Shown piece by piece: positions 17,129 to 25,520 of a stretch of 64,000 bases of DNA. The notes under the pieces are model-generated. The model was not told where the DNA came from and did not search any database. It saw only the letters and a list, made by a program, of their open reading frames with translations. Each line of letters starts with the position of its first letter. The stretch's first letter is position 1. The DNA comes from Leucobacter tenebrionis (lineage in GTDB: Bacteria; Actinomycetota; Actinomycetes; Actinomycetales; Microbacteriaceae), in assembly GCF_019884725.1 (NCBI RefSeq), contig NZ_CP082322.1, positions 1,860,001-1,924,000 of the forward strand. The letters are read 5' to 3'. Position numbers and translations under genes: made by a program.

Positions 17129-17779
17129 ATGCACGATGAGCTGGGCAAGGGGCTGCGCCGCCAGCGCGAGGCGCGAGGCCTGAGCCTGCGCTCGGTAGCG
17201 ACCGCCGTCGGCGTCTCGGCGAGCATGCTCTCGCAGGTCGAGACCGGCAAGCTCCATCCGTCGGTCCCGAAGCTCTTCGAGATCGCCGCCTACCTCGAGA
17301 TCTCCGTCGATTCCCTGCTCGGCCTCCCCTCGGGCGAAGAAGCGGGGCCGTCCCGGCTCGCGGTCGAACGAGCCGTCCAGCGCCGAGAGGCGGCGCCTCG
17401 CATCGACATCCAGAACGGGGTCACCTGGGAACGCCTCGCCTCGGCCGCGGACGAGAACGTCGAAGCCCTGCTCGTGACCTACGACCCCGGCTCCTCGAGC
17501 TCGATGGACGGTAAGCTCATGCGGCACGCTGGACGGGAGTTCGGTTACGTCCTCGAGGGCGAGCTGACGTTCCGCCTCGGCTTCGAGACGATGGTGCTGC
17601 GGAAGGGCGACTCGTTCTCCTTCGACGCCCAGCGGCCCCACGTCTTCACGAACGAGAGCGGGGCCGCCGCTCAGGGGATCTGGTACGTCCTTCCGGAGCA
17701 GACCTCACCCTCGCCGACCTCTGAGGCAGGCGCAGGTCAGGTCACACAGGCCCTTCGTGCACTCCAATCGGGGATGTGA
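17129..17779 (+). CDS. XRE-family regulator with cupin domain (first copy)
   Basis: Regulator of 216 residues: N-terminal helix-turn-helix (about 5-60, with SLRSVATAVGVSASMLSQVE) and C-terminal cupin (about 110-195, with HAGREFGYVLEGELTFRL and FDAQRPHVF holding the metal-site His residues). This architecture senses small metabolites and controls catabolic genes. The ATG at 17129 has GAGG seven bases upstream; an in-frame GTG at 17117 is possible. It is divergent from the monooxygenase cluster. The gene at 22008 is a clear paralogue with the same layout and the shared phrases NGV-WERLA and GIWY near the cupin. Confidence 0.9.
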   Translation: MHDELGKGLRRQREARGLSLRSVATAVGVSASMLSQVETGKLHPSVPKLFEIAAYLEISVDSLLGLPSGEEAGPSRLAVERAVQRREAAPRIDIQNGVTWERLASAADENVEALLVTYDPGSSSSMDGKLMRHAGREFGYVLEGELTFRLGFETMVLRKGDSFSFDAQRPHVFTNESGAAAQGIWYVLPEQTSPSPTSEAGAGQVTQALRALQSGM

Positions 17780-18095
17780 TCCTTGCACCGCGTTAATGCG
17801 GAATGAACACCGGCCTATCCAGTTCAGTTCAGTTCAGACGTCGCGTCCCGTCATCGTCGCGAACACCGGCGAACGCAGCGAGTTGCGCGATCAGTTCGTG
17901 CGGGAGGCGATCGAACTCCTCATCGCCACTCGACCGCCGTGGATGAGGACCACGACGATCGAGCAGGCGGCGCTCCATTCCCCGACCAGACATTCACAGT
18001 GAGGGCGTCCTCGCCCTGCGGATCGGCACGGTCACCGCTGTCGGCTCACTCGTCAAGAGAGCGACCCGTCTTAATCTTCTGTCAGTCGCCCGACC
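17780..18095. other. intergenic region with possible decayed coding sequence
   Basis: No intact gene. AGTTC is repeated three times in tandem at 17821-17837. From about 17870 to 18000 one plus-strand frame reads a protein-like segment with REAIELLIATRPP and TTIEQAALHS, recalling the start of a TetR-type helix-turn-helix; the following stretch reads better in another frame, as in a decaying gene. The evidence is weak. Confidence 0.35.
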
Positions 18096-19070
18096 TCACC
18101 GTGCGCACACAGGATTGGACGACTCAGCGGAGTCAAGAGACTCATCTAGGTACTCGAATACAGCAGTGGCGATAGGGGTCCATGCTTCGGTGCACGGGTC
18201 GACGACATCGAAGTGGTTCGCCCCATCCAACACAATGAGGTCGAGAACATCGCCCTCGGTCTCTCCTCTTGTCTTGTAACGTTCCTGGCTTTCGAGCCGC
18301 CATGGGCTGTCATCACTTCCAATAACAAGCGTCTGCGGTATCCCTCTCGGGAACAATTCAATAGGAGAAACCTCAGTGGCCAGCCTGCCCAGCTCTTCTC
18401 CATTTCCAACGCCGACCACCTCCAGAATGTCAGTGCGCCCAGCACTATAGGCATACTCGAGATCCAGCACTCCAGCCAAGTCCACGATTCCCCTCACTGG
18501 CAACGGATCGGAATCCAAGAGTTCACTGTCTTGCGGTAGGTTCTGACGACCTGCCGCCCAAGCGGCTAGATGCCCTCCGGAGGAATGCCCCAGCAGGACG
18601 ATACGTTCGGCGTCAATTGGATAGTTCTGTGCGAGCTGCCGGGCAAAATCGATTCCGTTCGAGACATCATGAAACATGCCTGGATAACCGCCGCCGGGGT
18701 TGTTCAATCTTCGGAACTCGATGTTCCAGGTAGCAACACCGGCCTCGGTGAGCGCTTCGGCCAGAGGCTCCATATAGTCGAGTGTGAAGCTCGACTCCCA
18801 CTGCCCGCCGTGGATCAGAATCACCAACGGTGAATCTTTCCCTGTCGCACCATCAGGGAGTCGAAGATTTCCGAAAGTGAGCGGATGCTCGTCATAGCGC
18901 ACTCTGGCATCTGGCGCTCGTGTCGGAACCATTTCAACGATGTCCAACTCGCTCAAGTGGGAGAACGGCTTCGATTCGATGACGGCTTCCTTATCCGGCG
19001 GCTGCTGACAGCCCATCAGCGTGACCGTGCCCAAGAGACTCAGTACGATCCGGGCTATTCCGCGCTTCAT
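18096..19070 (-). CDS. secreted lipoprotein alpha/beta hydrolase (esterase-like)
   Basis: Lipoprotein of 324 residues. A signal peptide ends in the lipobox LMGC (lipid Cys at 21). The hydrolase domain has HGG in the oxyanion region (near residue 88), GHSSGGH as nucleophile elbow (near 162), and a late DGANHFDV segment for the catalytic His. It acts outside the membrane on an ester or amide. It starts seven bases after the stop of the Rid-family gene, with AGGA as ribosome site, so it is the last gene of the M24-Rid-hydrolase unit. Its G+C is the lowest I see in the window, clearly below that of its neighbours, which suggests recent arrival. Confidence 0.85.
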   Translation of the reverse strand: MKRGIARIVLSLLGTVTLMGCQQPPDKEAVIESKPFSHLSELDIVEMVPTRAPDARVRYDEHPLTFGNLRLPDGATGKDSPLVILIHGGQWESSFTLDYMEPLAEALTEAGVATWNIEFRRLNNPGGGYPGMFHDVSNGIDFARQLAQNYPIDAERIVLLGHSSGGHLAAWAAGRQNLPQDSELLDSDPLPVRGIVDLAGVLDLEYAYSAGRTDILEVVGVGNGEELGRLATEVSPIELFPRGIPQTLVIGSDDSPWRLESQERYKTRGETEGDVLDLIVLDGANHFDVVDPCTEAWTPIATAVFEYLDESLDSAESSNPVCAR

Positions 19071-19076
19071 GGATCC

Positions 19077-19463
19077 TCAGACCGCGGCGACCGCATCGAT
19101 CTCGATGGTGGCGCCGTTGTACAGCGAGTACACGCCGATCACGGTGCTCGCGGAGGGCTCCGGAGCGTCGACGATGCGGTCGCGGGTCGAGCGCCAGATC
19201 GCCAACTTCTCCTGGTCGAGGTGGGTGATGTAGACGTTGACGCGCACCAGATCCTCGTACCCGACGTTCTGCGCGTCGAGCGCACGCTTCAGTTCGGCGT
19301 AGGTCAGTTCGATTGCGCGCTCGAAGCTCTCAGGCACCGAGCCGTCCGCTTCGAAACCGACCTGGCCGGAGATGAAGACGAGGTCTCCCGAGGAGACCCT
19401 GACGCTGTCCGAGATGCCCGGGACGACGGGTGCGGGCTGACGCTGGATTCGATCGTTGTTCAT
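19077..19463 (-). CDS. Rid (YjgF/YER057c/UK114) family protein
   Basis: Small trimeric-type Rid protein, 128 residues. It has the family pattern GDLVFISGQVGF, RVNVYITHLDQ and a C-terminal GATIEIDAVA. RidA proper hydrolyses 2-aminoacrylate-type enamines and needs an Arg in the R-x-x-V-x-V-x-x-LP region. Here that region reads SASTVIGVYSLYNG, with no Arg, so this is more likely one of the other Rid subgroups acting on a pathway imine or as a stability factor. The ATG at 19463 is preceded by AGGAG. It lies between the M24 gene (52 bp) and the lipoprotein hydrolase (6 bp). Confidence 0.88.
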   Translation of the reverse strand: MNNDRIQRQPAPVVPGISDSVRVSSGDLVFISGQVGFEADGSVPESFERAIELTYAELKRALDAQNVGYEDLVRVNVYITHLDQEKLAIWRSTRDRIVDAPEPSASTVIGVYSLYNGATIEIDAVAAV

Positions 19464-19515
19464 CGATTGCTCCTGACTCGATTGGATGTATTGAATGTAC
19501 GCGCGAGGGTGAAGG

Positions 19516-20895
19516 TCAGCCCTCGCCGCGCCCCCACGGGGTATTGAGGTGCGACTGCGAGTCTCGCATCGTAGGCAGTTCGAAGCCGACCGCGTGGTAC
19601 CTCGGGCCGGCGACGAGCAGCTCCTCCGCCGGGAACTTGGTGATGACCTCGCACCCGTCTGCCGTGACCACGACTTCCTCCTCGATGCGCGCCGCGCCGA
19701 TGCCGTCAGCCGAGGGCCAGTAGGTCTCCAGCGCGAAGACCATTCCCTCCTCGAGCACCTCGGGGTGGTCGAACGAGACGAGCCGCGAGAAGATCGGCTT
19801 CTCCCAGATCGACAGCCCGACACCGTGGCCGTACTGCAGAGCGAACGCGGCCTCCTCGTTCGGGAAACCGAACTCCTCGGCCTTCGGCCAGACCGCCACG
19901 ATGTCGGCCGTGGTCGCCCCCGGCTTCACGAGAGCGATCGCGCGATCCATGTACTCGCGCGCCCGCTTGTAAGCGTCGACCTGCGCCGGCGAGGCCGAGC
20001 CGACCGCGAACGTGCGGTAGTAGCAGGTGCGGTAGCCCTGATGAGAGTGAAGGATATCGAAGAACGCGGGATCGCCGGGTCGGATCAGGCGGTCCGAGAA
20101 CACGTGCGGGTGCGGGGAGCAGCGCTCGCCCGAGATCGCGTTGACGCCCTCGACGTACTCCGACCCGAGGTCGTAAAGCACCTTCGACACGAGGCCAACA
20201 GTCTCGTTTTCGCGCACGCCGGGCTTGAGGAAGCGGTAGAGCTCATCGTAGGCGGCGTCAACCATTGAGGCTGCCTGGGTGAGGAGCTGAATCTCCTCCT
20301 TCATCTTGACCGCACGGGCGTTCAAGAAGACCTGCTGACCATCGACGACGGAAATGCCGGCCTTCTGCAGAGCGATGAGGATCGGCATCTCCACGATGTC
20401 GACGCCGAGCGGCTCGTGCAGCAGACCGAACTTCTCGAGTTCGCGCCTGACCTTGCGCGCCACCTCGTCTGCGATACCCGCATCGGGGTGGAAGGCGCCG
20501 CGGAGGGTCGAGATGCCGGCCCGGGCGCCGGACTCCAGGCGCGGCTTCACCGCGCCGTGGTGAGGTTGGTGCGGATCGGCGTCCATCTCCGTGGTCGTGG
20601 TGTGCAGCCACGGGTTGTAGAGATCGTGGTGCTTCGCGGCCGATCCAAAGTCCCAGACGATCGGGTCGCTGTTGCGGGTGACCAGCGAGAATCTGATGGC
20701 CTTGTCCATCGCCCAGGTGCCGATGTGCGTCGCCGACATGTAGCGGATGTTCGAGAAGTCGAAGGCGAGCAGCGCGCCGAGGTCCGAGCGATCGAGTTCC
20801 GCGCGGAGCCGCGACACCCGCCCGTCGCGGAGCGCATCCCGATCGATGCGCGTCTCCCAGTCCACGTCGTTCATACCGAAAGTCGGAATCGCCAT
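19516..20895 (-). CDS. M24-family (pita-bread fold) protein, aminopeptidase P/creatinase-like
   Basis: About 459 residues with an N-terminal creatinase-like domain (about 20-165) and a C-terminal pita-bread domain (about 195-430). Of the five usual metal ligands, the first Asp (FFDILHS), the His (YGHGVGLS), and both Glu (VFALETYW and ARIEEEVVV) are in place. The second Asp, expected 11 residues after the first, falls on Cys in GYRTCYYRTF. Creatinase shows that this fold can hydrolyse C-N bonds without metal, so the missing ligand does not exclude activity. The start at 20895 is my choice; an ATG at 20913 is also in frame. It is the first gene of its unit. Confidence 0.82.
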   Translation of the reverse strand: MAIPTFGMNDVDWETRIDRDALRDGRVSRLRAELDRSDLGALLAFDFSNIRYMSATHIGTWAMDKAIRFSLVTRNSDPIVWDFGSAAKHHDLYNPWLHTTTTEMDADPHQPHHGAVKPRLESGARAGISTLRGAFHPDAGIADEVARKVRRELEKFGLLHEPLGVDIVEMPILIALQKAGISVVDGQQVFLNARAVKMKEEIQLLTQAASMVDAAYDELYRFLKPGVRENETVGLVSKVLYDLGSEYVEGVNAISGERCSPHPHVFSDRLIRPGDPAFFDILHSHQGYRTCYYRTFAVGSASPAQVDAYKRAREYMDRAIALVKPGATTADIVAVWPKAEEFGFPNEEAAFALQYGHGVGLSIWEKPIFSRLVSFDHPEVLEEGMVFALETYWPSADGIGAARIEEEVVVTADGCEVITKFPAEELLVAGPRYHAVGFELPTMRDSQSHLNTPWGRGEG

Positions 20896-20956
20896 CAGGT
20901 ACCACACCCTCATCGTTGCTCATGGGACGGAGATCGAACTGCACTACTGCACATCC

Positions 20957-20974
20957 TGTTTAGTTAGACTAAAC
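20957..20974. promoter_or_regulatory. operator-like palindrome GTTTAGT-TAG-ACTAAAC
   Basis: A perfect 7-bp inverted repeat with a 3-bp centre (20958-20974) lies between the divergent M24 and dehydrogenase genes, 40 bp before the latter's ATG. The half TGTTTAG also occurs at 17011 and 10712. A site for one of the XRE-cupin regulators is likely. Confidence 0.6.
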
Positions 20975-21013
20975 TGTCTGGAACGGTATTCGCAAGCGTG
21001 AAAGCGGGGAATC

Positions 21014-21886
21014 ATGGGAATCGCAGTCGGCTTCATCGGTCTGGGCACGATGGGATCCGCGATGGCACTCCGGATCGCCCAATCCGACCACAAGTTGCTC
21101 GTCTGGAATCGGACCGCCGGGAAGGCCGACGAGCTCGTCTCGGCTGGCGCGCGCGAGACGAGCACCCCCACCGAGGTCTTCGAACGCTCTGACATCGTGC
21201 TCTCCATGCTCGCGAACGACGCAGCCGCCGATGCCGCGTTCTCCGAGGACGCGCTGCAGCGGGGTTCAGGCACGCTGCACGTGAACATGGCCACGATCAG
21301 CCTCGCCATGTGCCGAGAGCTCGCTGAACGCCACCGCGAGCACGGCGTCGGCTACATCGCCGCGCCTGTCCTCGGGCGGCCGGACGTCGCGGCGGCCGGG
21401 CAGCTGAACATCGTGGCCGCGGGCGAGGAAGCGCTCGTGGATCGCGCGGAGCCGATCCTCTCCCTCCTCGGCAAGCAGGTCTGGCGGGTCGGCGACGACC
21501 CCGCGCAAGCGAGCCTCGTGAAGATCGGCGTGAACTACAACCTGATCCACGCTCTGCAGGCGCTCGGGGAGTCGCTCTCCCTCGTCGAGCACGGCGGTGT
21601 CGATTCCCGGACCTTCGTGGACATTCTGACCGACACGGCGTTCACGGGTTCGGCCTACCGGGGATACGGCGGCATCATCGCGCAGCGCTCCTACCACCCG
21701 GCCGGATTCCCGGTCGCGCTCGGGCTGAAGGATCTTCGCCTCGCCACTGCGGCCGCGGCCGAACTCGGCGCGGCCCTCCCGACCGCGCCGGTCATGAACG
21801 AGGTCTTCGACGCCGCCCTCGCAGATCCGGATCTCCGAGATGCCGACTGGTCCGCGATCGCCGAGATCATCCGGCGCGCCGAGTAG
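21014..21886 (+). CDS. beta-hydroxyacid dehydrogenase family (3-hydroxyisobutyrate DH-like)
   Basis: NAD(P)-dependent oxidoreductase of 290 residues. The N-terminal Rossmann domain starts GFIGLGTMGSAMA (GxGxxG, residues 8-13) and the substrate-binding loop is partly changed: the usual DAPVSGG reads AAPVLGRPD. The C-terminal helical domain carries the catalytic Lys in VKIGVNYN (near residue 173). Relatives reduce or oxidise 3-hydroxyisobutyrate, tartronate semialdehyde, imines or glyoxylate. It is divergent from the M24-Rid-hydrolase unit and followed by an XRE-cupin gene, so it belongs to the same pathway. Confidence 0.9.
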   Translation: MGIAVGFIGLGTMGSAMALRIAQSDHKLLVWNRTAGKADELVSAGARETSTPTEVFERSDIVLSMLANDAAADAAFSEDALQRGSGTLHVNMATISLAMCRELAERHREHGVGYIAAPVLGRPDVAAAGQLNIVAAGEEALVDRAEPILSLLGKQVWRVGDDPAQASLVKIGVNYNLIHALQALGESLSLVEHGGVDSRTFVDILTDTAFTGSAYRGYGGIIAQRSYHPAGFPVALGLKDLRLATAAAAELGAALPTAPVMNEVFDAALADPDLRDADWSAIAEIIRRAE

Positions 21887-22007
21887 CGGAGGCTCCTACC
21901 CTCCGCGGGCAGCCCCGATCCGAGCGAACGGCATCCGCTCTGGCTACACTGAACACAGCGCGTCGCCGACCGCGGTTCCGCGATCTGATTCAGGAGGCTC
22001 CTCGACC

Positions 22008-22721
22008 ATGTCCGATTCCATCGGCGCCCGTCTCAGGGAGGCGCGCGAGGCGCGGGGCATGAGCCTACGGGCACTCGCGTCCTCCATCGGCGTCTCTCCG
22101 AGCCTGCTCTCTCAGATCGAGACGGGCAAGACCAAGCCGTCGGTCAGCACGCTCTACTCGCTGGTCTCGGAGCTCGACATCTCCACCGACGCCCTACTCG
22201 GCCGCGACGACCGGCCCCCGTCCGTGGAGGCGGCGGCGCCCGCACCCGCCCCGGTCGCGCCGCAGCTCGCGACGACCTTCGCTCACCAGCGGTCCGAAGA
22301 GAACCCGACGCTCGAGATGGACAACGGCGTCAGATGGGAGCGCCTCGCTGTGCTCGACGACGCCGATGTCGAGGCGCTCCGCGTGACCTATCAACCCGGA
22401 GCATCGAGTTCGATCGAGGGTCATCTCATGCGCCACTTCGGCGTGGAACACCTCTACCTCCTCAGCGGCGAACTCACCCTCCAGCTCGAATTCGACACGC
22501 ACCTGATCCACGCCGGCGACTCGATGGTGTTCGATTCGCAGCGCCCGCACCTCTTCGTCAACCGCGGTTCCGCCCCCGCGGTCGGCATCTGGTACATGGT
22601 GGGACGGGCCGCCGCGGCGCACTCCGCCTCCGCGGGATCGGAGGAGGTGCTGCGGGACCACCACTCCGCGGGCGCTCCGCTGAACTCCGCAGTCGACGTT
22701 CTCCGCGCCTTCCGGGACTGA
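22008..22721 (+). CDS. XRE-family regulator with cupin domain (second copy)
   Basis: Regulator of 237 residues, paralogue of the gene at 17129. Helix-turn-helix at about 5-65 (SLRALASSIGVSPSLLSQIE), an Ala/Pro linker, then a cupin (about 120-215) with HFGVEHLYLLSGELTLQL and FDSQRPHLFV. AGGAGG stands 13 bases before the ATG. It follows the dehydrogenase by 121 bp; TACACT at about 21948 may be its own -10. It probably controls the M24/dehydrogenase genes. Confidence 0.9.
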   Translation: MSDSIGARLREAREARGMSLRALASSIGVSPSLLSQIETGKTKPSVSTLYSLVSELDISTDALLGRDDRPPSVEAAAPAPAPVAPQLATTFAHQRSEENPTLEMDNGVRWERLAVLDDADVEALRVTYQPGASSSIEGHLMRHFGVEHLYLLSGELTLQLEFDTHLIHAGDSMVFDSQRPHLFVNRGSAPAVGIWYMVGRAAAAHSASAGSEEVLRDHHSAGAPLNSAVDVLRAFRD

Positions 22722-22748
22722 CCACCGCTCTCCCCTAGAATCGTTCCC

Positions 22749-23354
22749 GTGCTGCTCTCCGATCACGACATCAACGCCGAACTCGAGTCCGGGCGCATCG
22801 GTCTGACGCCGACCGATTCCGAGATGGTGCAGCCGTCGAGCGTCGATGTACGCCTCGACCGCTACTTCCGACTCTTCGACAATCACAAGTACGCGGTCAT
22901 CGACCCGGCGGAAGAGCAGCCGGAGCTGACCCGCCTCATCGAGGTCGATCCCGCCGAGGGGTTCATCCTGCACCCGGGCGAGTTCGTGCTCGGCTCGACC
23001 TTCGAACGGGTGAGCCTGCCCGACGACATCGCCGCGCGTCTCGAGGGCAAGAGCTCGCTCGGCCGCCTCGGGCTGCTCACCCACTCGACCGCGGGCTTCA
23101 TCGACCCGGGCTTCGAGGGACACGTCACGCTCGAGCTGTCCAACGTGGCCACGCTGCCGATCCGTCTGTGGCCCGGCATGAAGATCGGGCAGCTCTGCTT
23201 CTTCAAGCTCTCGTCGCCCGCCGACCGCCCCTACGGCGCCGGCGCCACCTTCTCGCGCTACCTCGGACAGCGCGGCCCCACTGCCTCGCGCTCGCACCTC
23301 AACTTCCATCGCGCCGATGTCACCCTGACCGAGGAGGGCGCCCCGGGCGAGTAG
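22749..23354 (+). CDS. dcd: dCTP deaminase (dUMP-forming or dUTP-forming)
   Basis: Nucleotide enzyme of 201 residues making dUTP or directly dUMP for thymidylate synthesis. The trimeric dUTPase-like fold shows in [10 protein letters not shown] near residue 27, the catalytic region [20 protein letters not shown] near 98-117 with Ser/Arg and the later Glu of HVTLELSN, and a C-terminal GQRGPTASR tail. Many actinobacterial enzymes of this length are bifunctional dCTP deaminase/dUTPase; sequence by eye does not settle it. GTG start. A housekeeping gene that marks the end of the catabolic block. Confidence 0.93.
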   Translation: MLLSDHDINAELESGRIGLTPTDSEMVQPSSVDVRLDRYFRLFDNHKYAVIDPAEEQPELTRLIEVDPAEGFILHPGEFVLGSTFERVSLPDDIAARLEGKSSLGRLGLLTHSTAGFIDPGFEGHVTLELSNVATLPIRLWPGMKIGQLCFFKLSSPADRPYGAGATFSRYLGQRGPTASRSHLNFHRADVTLTEEGAPGE

Positions 23355-23385
23355 CCCGAGGCGCCCGTAGCCGGAACCTCAGACA

Positions 23386-24027
23386 ATGACGTTCGAGCAA
23401 GCCATCCTGGGCTTCTCCGTCGTGGCCGCGCTGCTCACGGTCGTGCCCGGCGTCGATACGGCCCTGGTGCTCAGGAGTTCGATCTCCCACTCCCGCGGCT
23501 ACTCCTGGGCCACCGCGCTGGGCGTGCTGGCCGGGGTGGTCGCCTGGGGGATCGCCGCGGCCGTCGGAGCGAGCGCGCTCCTCGCCGCCTCAGAGACGGC
23601 CTACCGGATTCTCAGCGTCGCCGGGGCCGTCTACCTCGCCTGGATGGGACTGAGATTCATCGTCTCGAGCTTCCGCGGTGCCGCGACGCACGGCCAGGAC
23701 CTCCCCGAGCTGCGGGGCAGCGCGTGGCGCGGTTTCACGACCGGGCTCGTCACCAACCTGCTCAACCCCAAGGTGGGAGTGTTCTACCTCGCAGCGATCC
23801 CGCAGTTCGTGCCGGAGGGCGTGTCGCCGATCCTCATGGGCACCGTGCTCGCGCTCGTGCACAACGCTTTCGGCCTCATCTGGTTCGCGGTGATCATCGT
23901 CGCCGGCGGGGCGCTCGGCGCGCGCCTCCGGTCACCCCGATTCATGCGCTGGCTCGATCGCGTCACCGGCGGCGTACTGCTGCTGTTCGGGATCCGCTTG
24001 GCGCTCGACCTCCGAACCGGGCCCTGA
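23386..24027 (+). CDS. LysE/RhtB-family amino-acid exporter
   Basis: Membrane protein of 213 residues with six predicted TM helices. The family motif TVVPGVDTALVLRSSISHSRG (here with its first 13 residues in TM1-loop 1) and GLVTNLLNPKVGVFYLAAIPQF in the middle are characteristic. LysE-type proteins export basic or other amino acids and related small molecules. It starts 31 bp after dcd, so it may share its transcript. The exported compound is unknown. Confidence 0.92.
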   Translation: MTFEQAILGFSVVAALLTVVPGVDTALVLRSSISHSRGYSWATALGVLAGVVAWGIAAAVGASALLAASETAYRILSVAGAVYLAWMGLRFIVSSFRGAATHGQDLPELRGSAWRGFTTGLVTNLLNPKVGVFYLAAIPQFVPEGVSPILMGTVLALVHNAFGLIWFAVIIVAGGALGARLRSPRFMRWLDRVTGGVLLLFGIRLALDLRTGP

Positions 24028-24058
24028 CGCGATGGCGGCCACGGAGCCGCGAGTGCCG

Positions 24059-24075
24059 ATACCCCCTCGGGGTAT
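24059..24075. promoter_or_regulatory. CsoR-type copper operator
   Basis: ATACCCC-CTC-GGGGTAT is a perfect inverted repeat of the GC-rich form bound by the copper sensor CsoR. It lies 65 bp before the small membrane protein at 24141; TATTAA overlapping its right end (24073-24078) could be the -10. A close relative is at 29423. Confidence 0.8.
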
Positions 24076-24140
24076 TAACAGCTGATGCCCACCGGCCTCC
24101 CAGACGTCGGCCCCGGCTCCATCAATAAACTCGGGGTGAC

Positions 24141-24638
24141 ATGCGCATCAACCGTTCACCGCTGCACGGATCGGGCCTCGCGGCCCCATCCCGCACCGCG
24201 CTGCTCGTCGCACTGATCACCCTCGCCGTCATCGTCGGGCTCGCAGCCATGCACACGCTGAGCCTCCACTGCGCCTCGAGCGACTCGCAGAACGCCGCGG
24301 GCTATAGCGTGGCCCCGGGGTCCGGATCCCACGCGCAGCCCCATGCCGAGCTGACCGTGGCGCACCTGGATCCGCCGCCCGCCGTCGAGCCCGTGAACGT
24401 CCCCGCAACCCCCGCGTTCTCGCTCGGCGGTCCGCCAGACGACGGCGGACTCGATCCGCACGCCCCGGGGCTCGCGCTACTGTGCGTGCTCGTGCTATTC
24501 ATCTCGCTCCTGCTGCCCGAGCGGCGCGGAGCACCCTGGCTCGCGGCGATCCCACCCTCCACGCGTCCACGAGCCGTCGCGCACCTCCCACCGATGCGGC
24601 CGCCCTCCCTCGACGCTCTCGGTATCAGCCGCACCTGA
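24141..24638 (+). CDS. small membrane protein, DUF6153-like
   Basis: Hypothetical protein of 165 residues with one TM helix near the start (about 18-38, ending AAMHTLSLHC) and a second at about 108-126. A His-containing Pro-rich loop lies between. The size and the early AMHTL phrase recall DUF6153, found in actinobacterial copper clusters; the match is from memory. It follows a CsoR-type operator and precedes a DUF305 gene, so a copper-related envelope role is likely. Confidence 0.65.
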   Translation: MRINRSPLHGSGLAAPSRTALLVALITLAVIVGLAAMHTLSLHCASSDSQNAAGYSVAPGSGSHAQPHAELTVAHLDPPPAVEPVNVPATPAFSLGGPPDDGGLDPHAPGLALLCVLVLFISLLLPERRGAPWLAAIPPSTRPRAVAHLPPMRPPSLDALGISRT

Positions 24639-24792
24639 TCGATCGGTGCCCCGCAGCGAGCAGACGGCAACCGCCACGCTCGCGCTGCGCCCAGGCACCC
24701 CACCGCGCTCGTCCACGCGGCGGCGCGGTTCGACAGAGCGCCCGCGGGCGCTCCCATCGCATCAGCACGAAACCGATCTCAGGAGAACCATC

Positions 24793-25401
24793 ATGCGTAC
24801 TCGCACCACTGCCACCGCGCTCGCCGCTATCGCCATTACCGCAGGCTTCACGCTCTCGGCCTGCAGCAGCGCTCCCGACGCGGCAGAACCGACCGCGACC
24901 GAGGTGCAGACCACCGAATCACCGGCCCTTCCCGCCGACGTGAACGAGGCCGACGTCACCTTCACCTCGGGCATGATCGCCCACCACGAGCAGGCGATCG
25001 AGATGTCCGACATCGTGCTCGCGAAGACCGGCGTCGACGAGCGCGTCGTCGCGCTGGCCGAGGAGATCAAGGCCGCGCAGGGTCCCGAGATCGAGCAGCT
25101 CAGGGACTGGCTCGCCGAGTGGGGTGTCGAGGAGGCCGCGGCCGCCGGCGAGCACGGCAGCCACGGATCCGGCGGCATGATCAGCGAAGAGGGCATCTCC
25201 GCGCTGCAAGCCGCTGACGGTGCTGCGGCGTCGAAGCTCTTCCTCGAGCAGATGATCGAGCACCACGAGGGCGCACTCGTCATGGCCGAACCCGCCGTCG
25301 AGGGCGGCGAGAACGCCGACGTCGTCGCACTCGCGCAGTCCGTGATCGACGCGCAGACCGCGGAGATCGATCACATGCGCGAGCTGCTCGCCACGATGTA
25401 G
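24793..25401 (+). CDS. DUF305 lipoprotein, copper-associated
   Basis: Lipoprotein of 202 residues: signal peptide with lipobox LSAC (Cys 24), then a ferritin-like helical DUF305 domain with two HH repeats, MIAHHEQAIEMSD (near 62) and MIEHHEGALVMAE (near 156), plus a His-rich GEHGSHGSGG loop. DUF305 proteins are common next to copper resistance genes and are thought to bind metal in the envelope; function is not settled. AGGAG lies just before the ATG. The hairpin GAGCGCCCGCGGGCGCTC (24736-24753) stands between it and the upstream gene. Confidence 0.88.
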   Translation: MRTRTTATALAAIAITAGFTLSACSSAPDAAEPTATEVQTTESPALPADVNEADVTFTSGMIAHHEQAIEMSDIVLAKTGVDERVVALAEEIKAAQGPEIEQLRDWLAEWGVEEAAAAGEHGSHGSGGMISEEGISALQAADGAAASKLFLEQMIEHHEGALVMAEPAVEGGENADVVALAQSVIDAQTAEIDHMRELLATM

Positions 25402-25414
25402 CCGCCCCGCTCCC

Positions 25415-25484
25415 AGGGAGGAGATCCGCGCCCGCGCGGGCGGGATAGTCGACAGCTTCCCGCCCGGGCGACGATCTCCTCCCT
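25415..25484. terminator. bidirectional hairpin terminator
   Basis: A 12-bp outer stem (AGGGAGGAGATC at 25415-25426 with 25473-25484) encloses further G+C-rich pairing. It lies between the convergent DUF305 and CopD-CtaG genes. Confidence 0.7.
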
Positions 25485-25520
25485 GAACGCGACGCCCTCC
25501 GCCCCCGACCTCGACCCCGT

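Noticed and set aside
19516-20895. DMSP lyase DddP
   Set aside because: Same M24 fold, but DddP has Asp-x-Asp and a further Asp in the metal region, as I recall it; here the site reads FFDILHS with a Cys at the second position.
24736-24753. 18-bp palindrome before the DUF305 gene as an operator
   Set aside because: It is pure G+C-rich pairing and could equally be a weak terminator; no second copy was seen near other copper genes.
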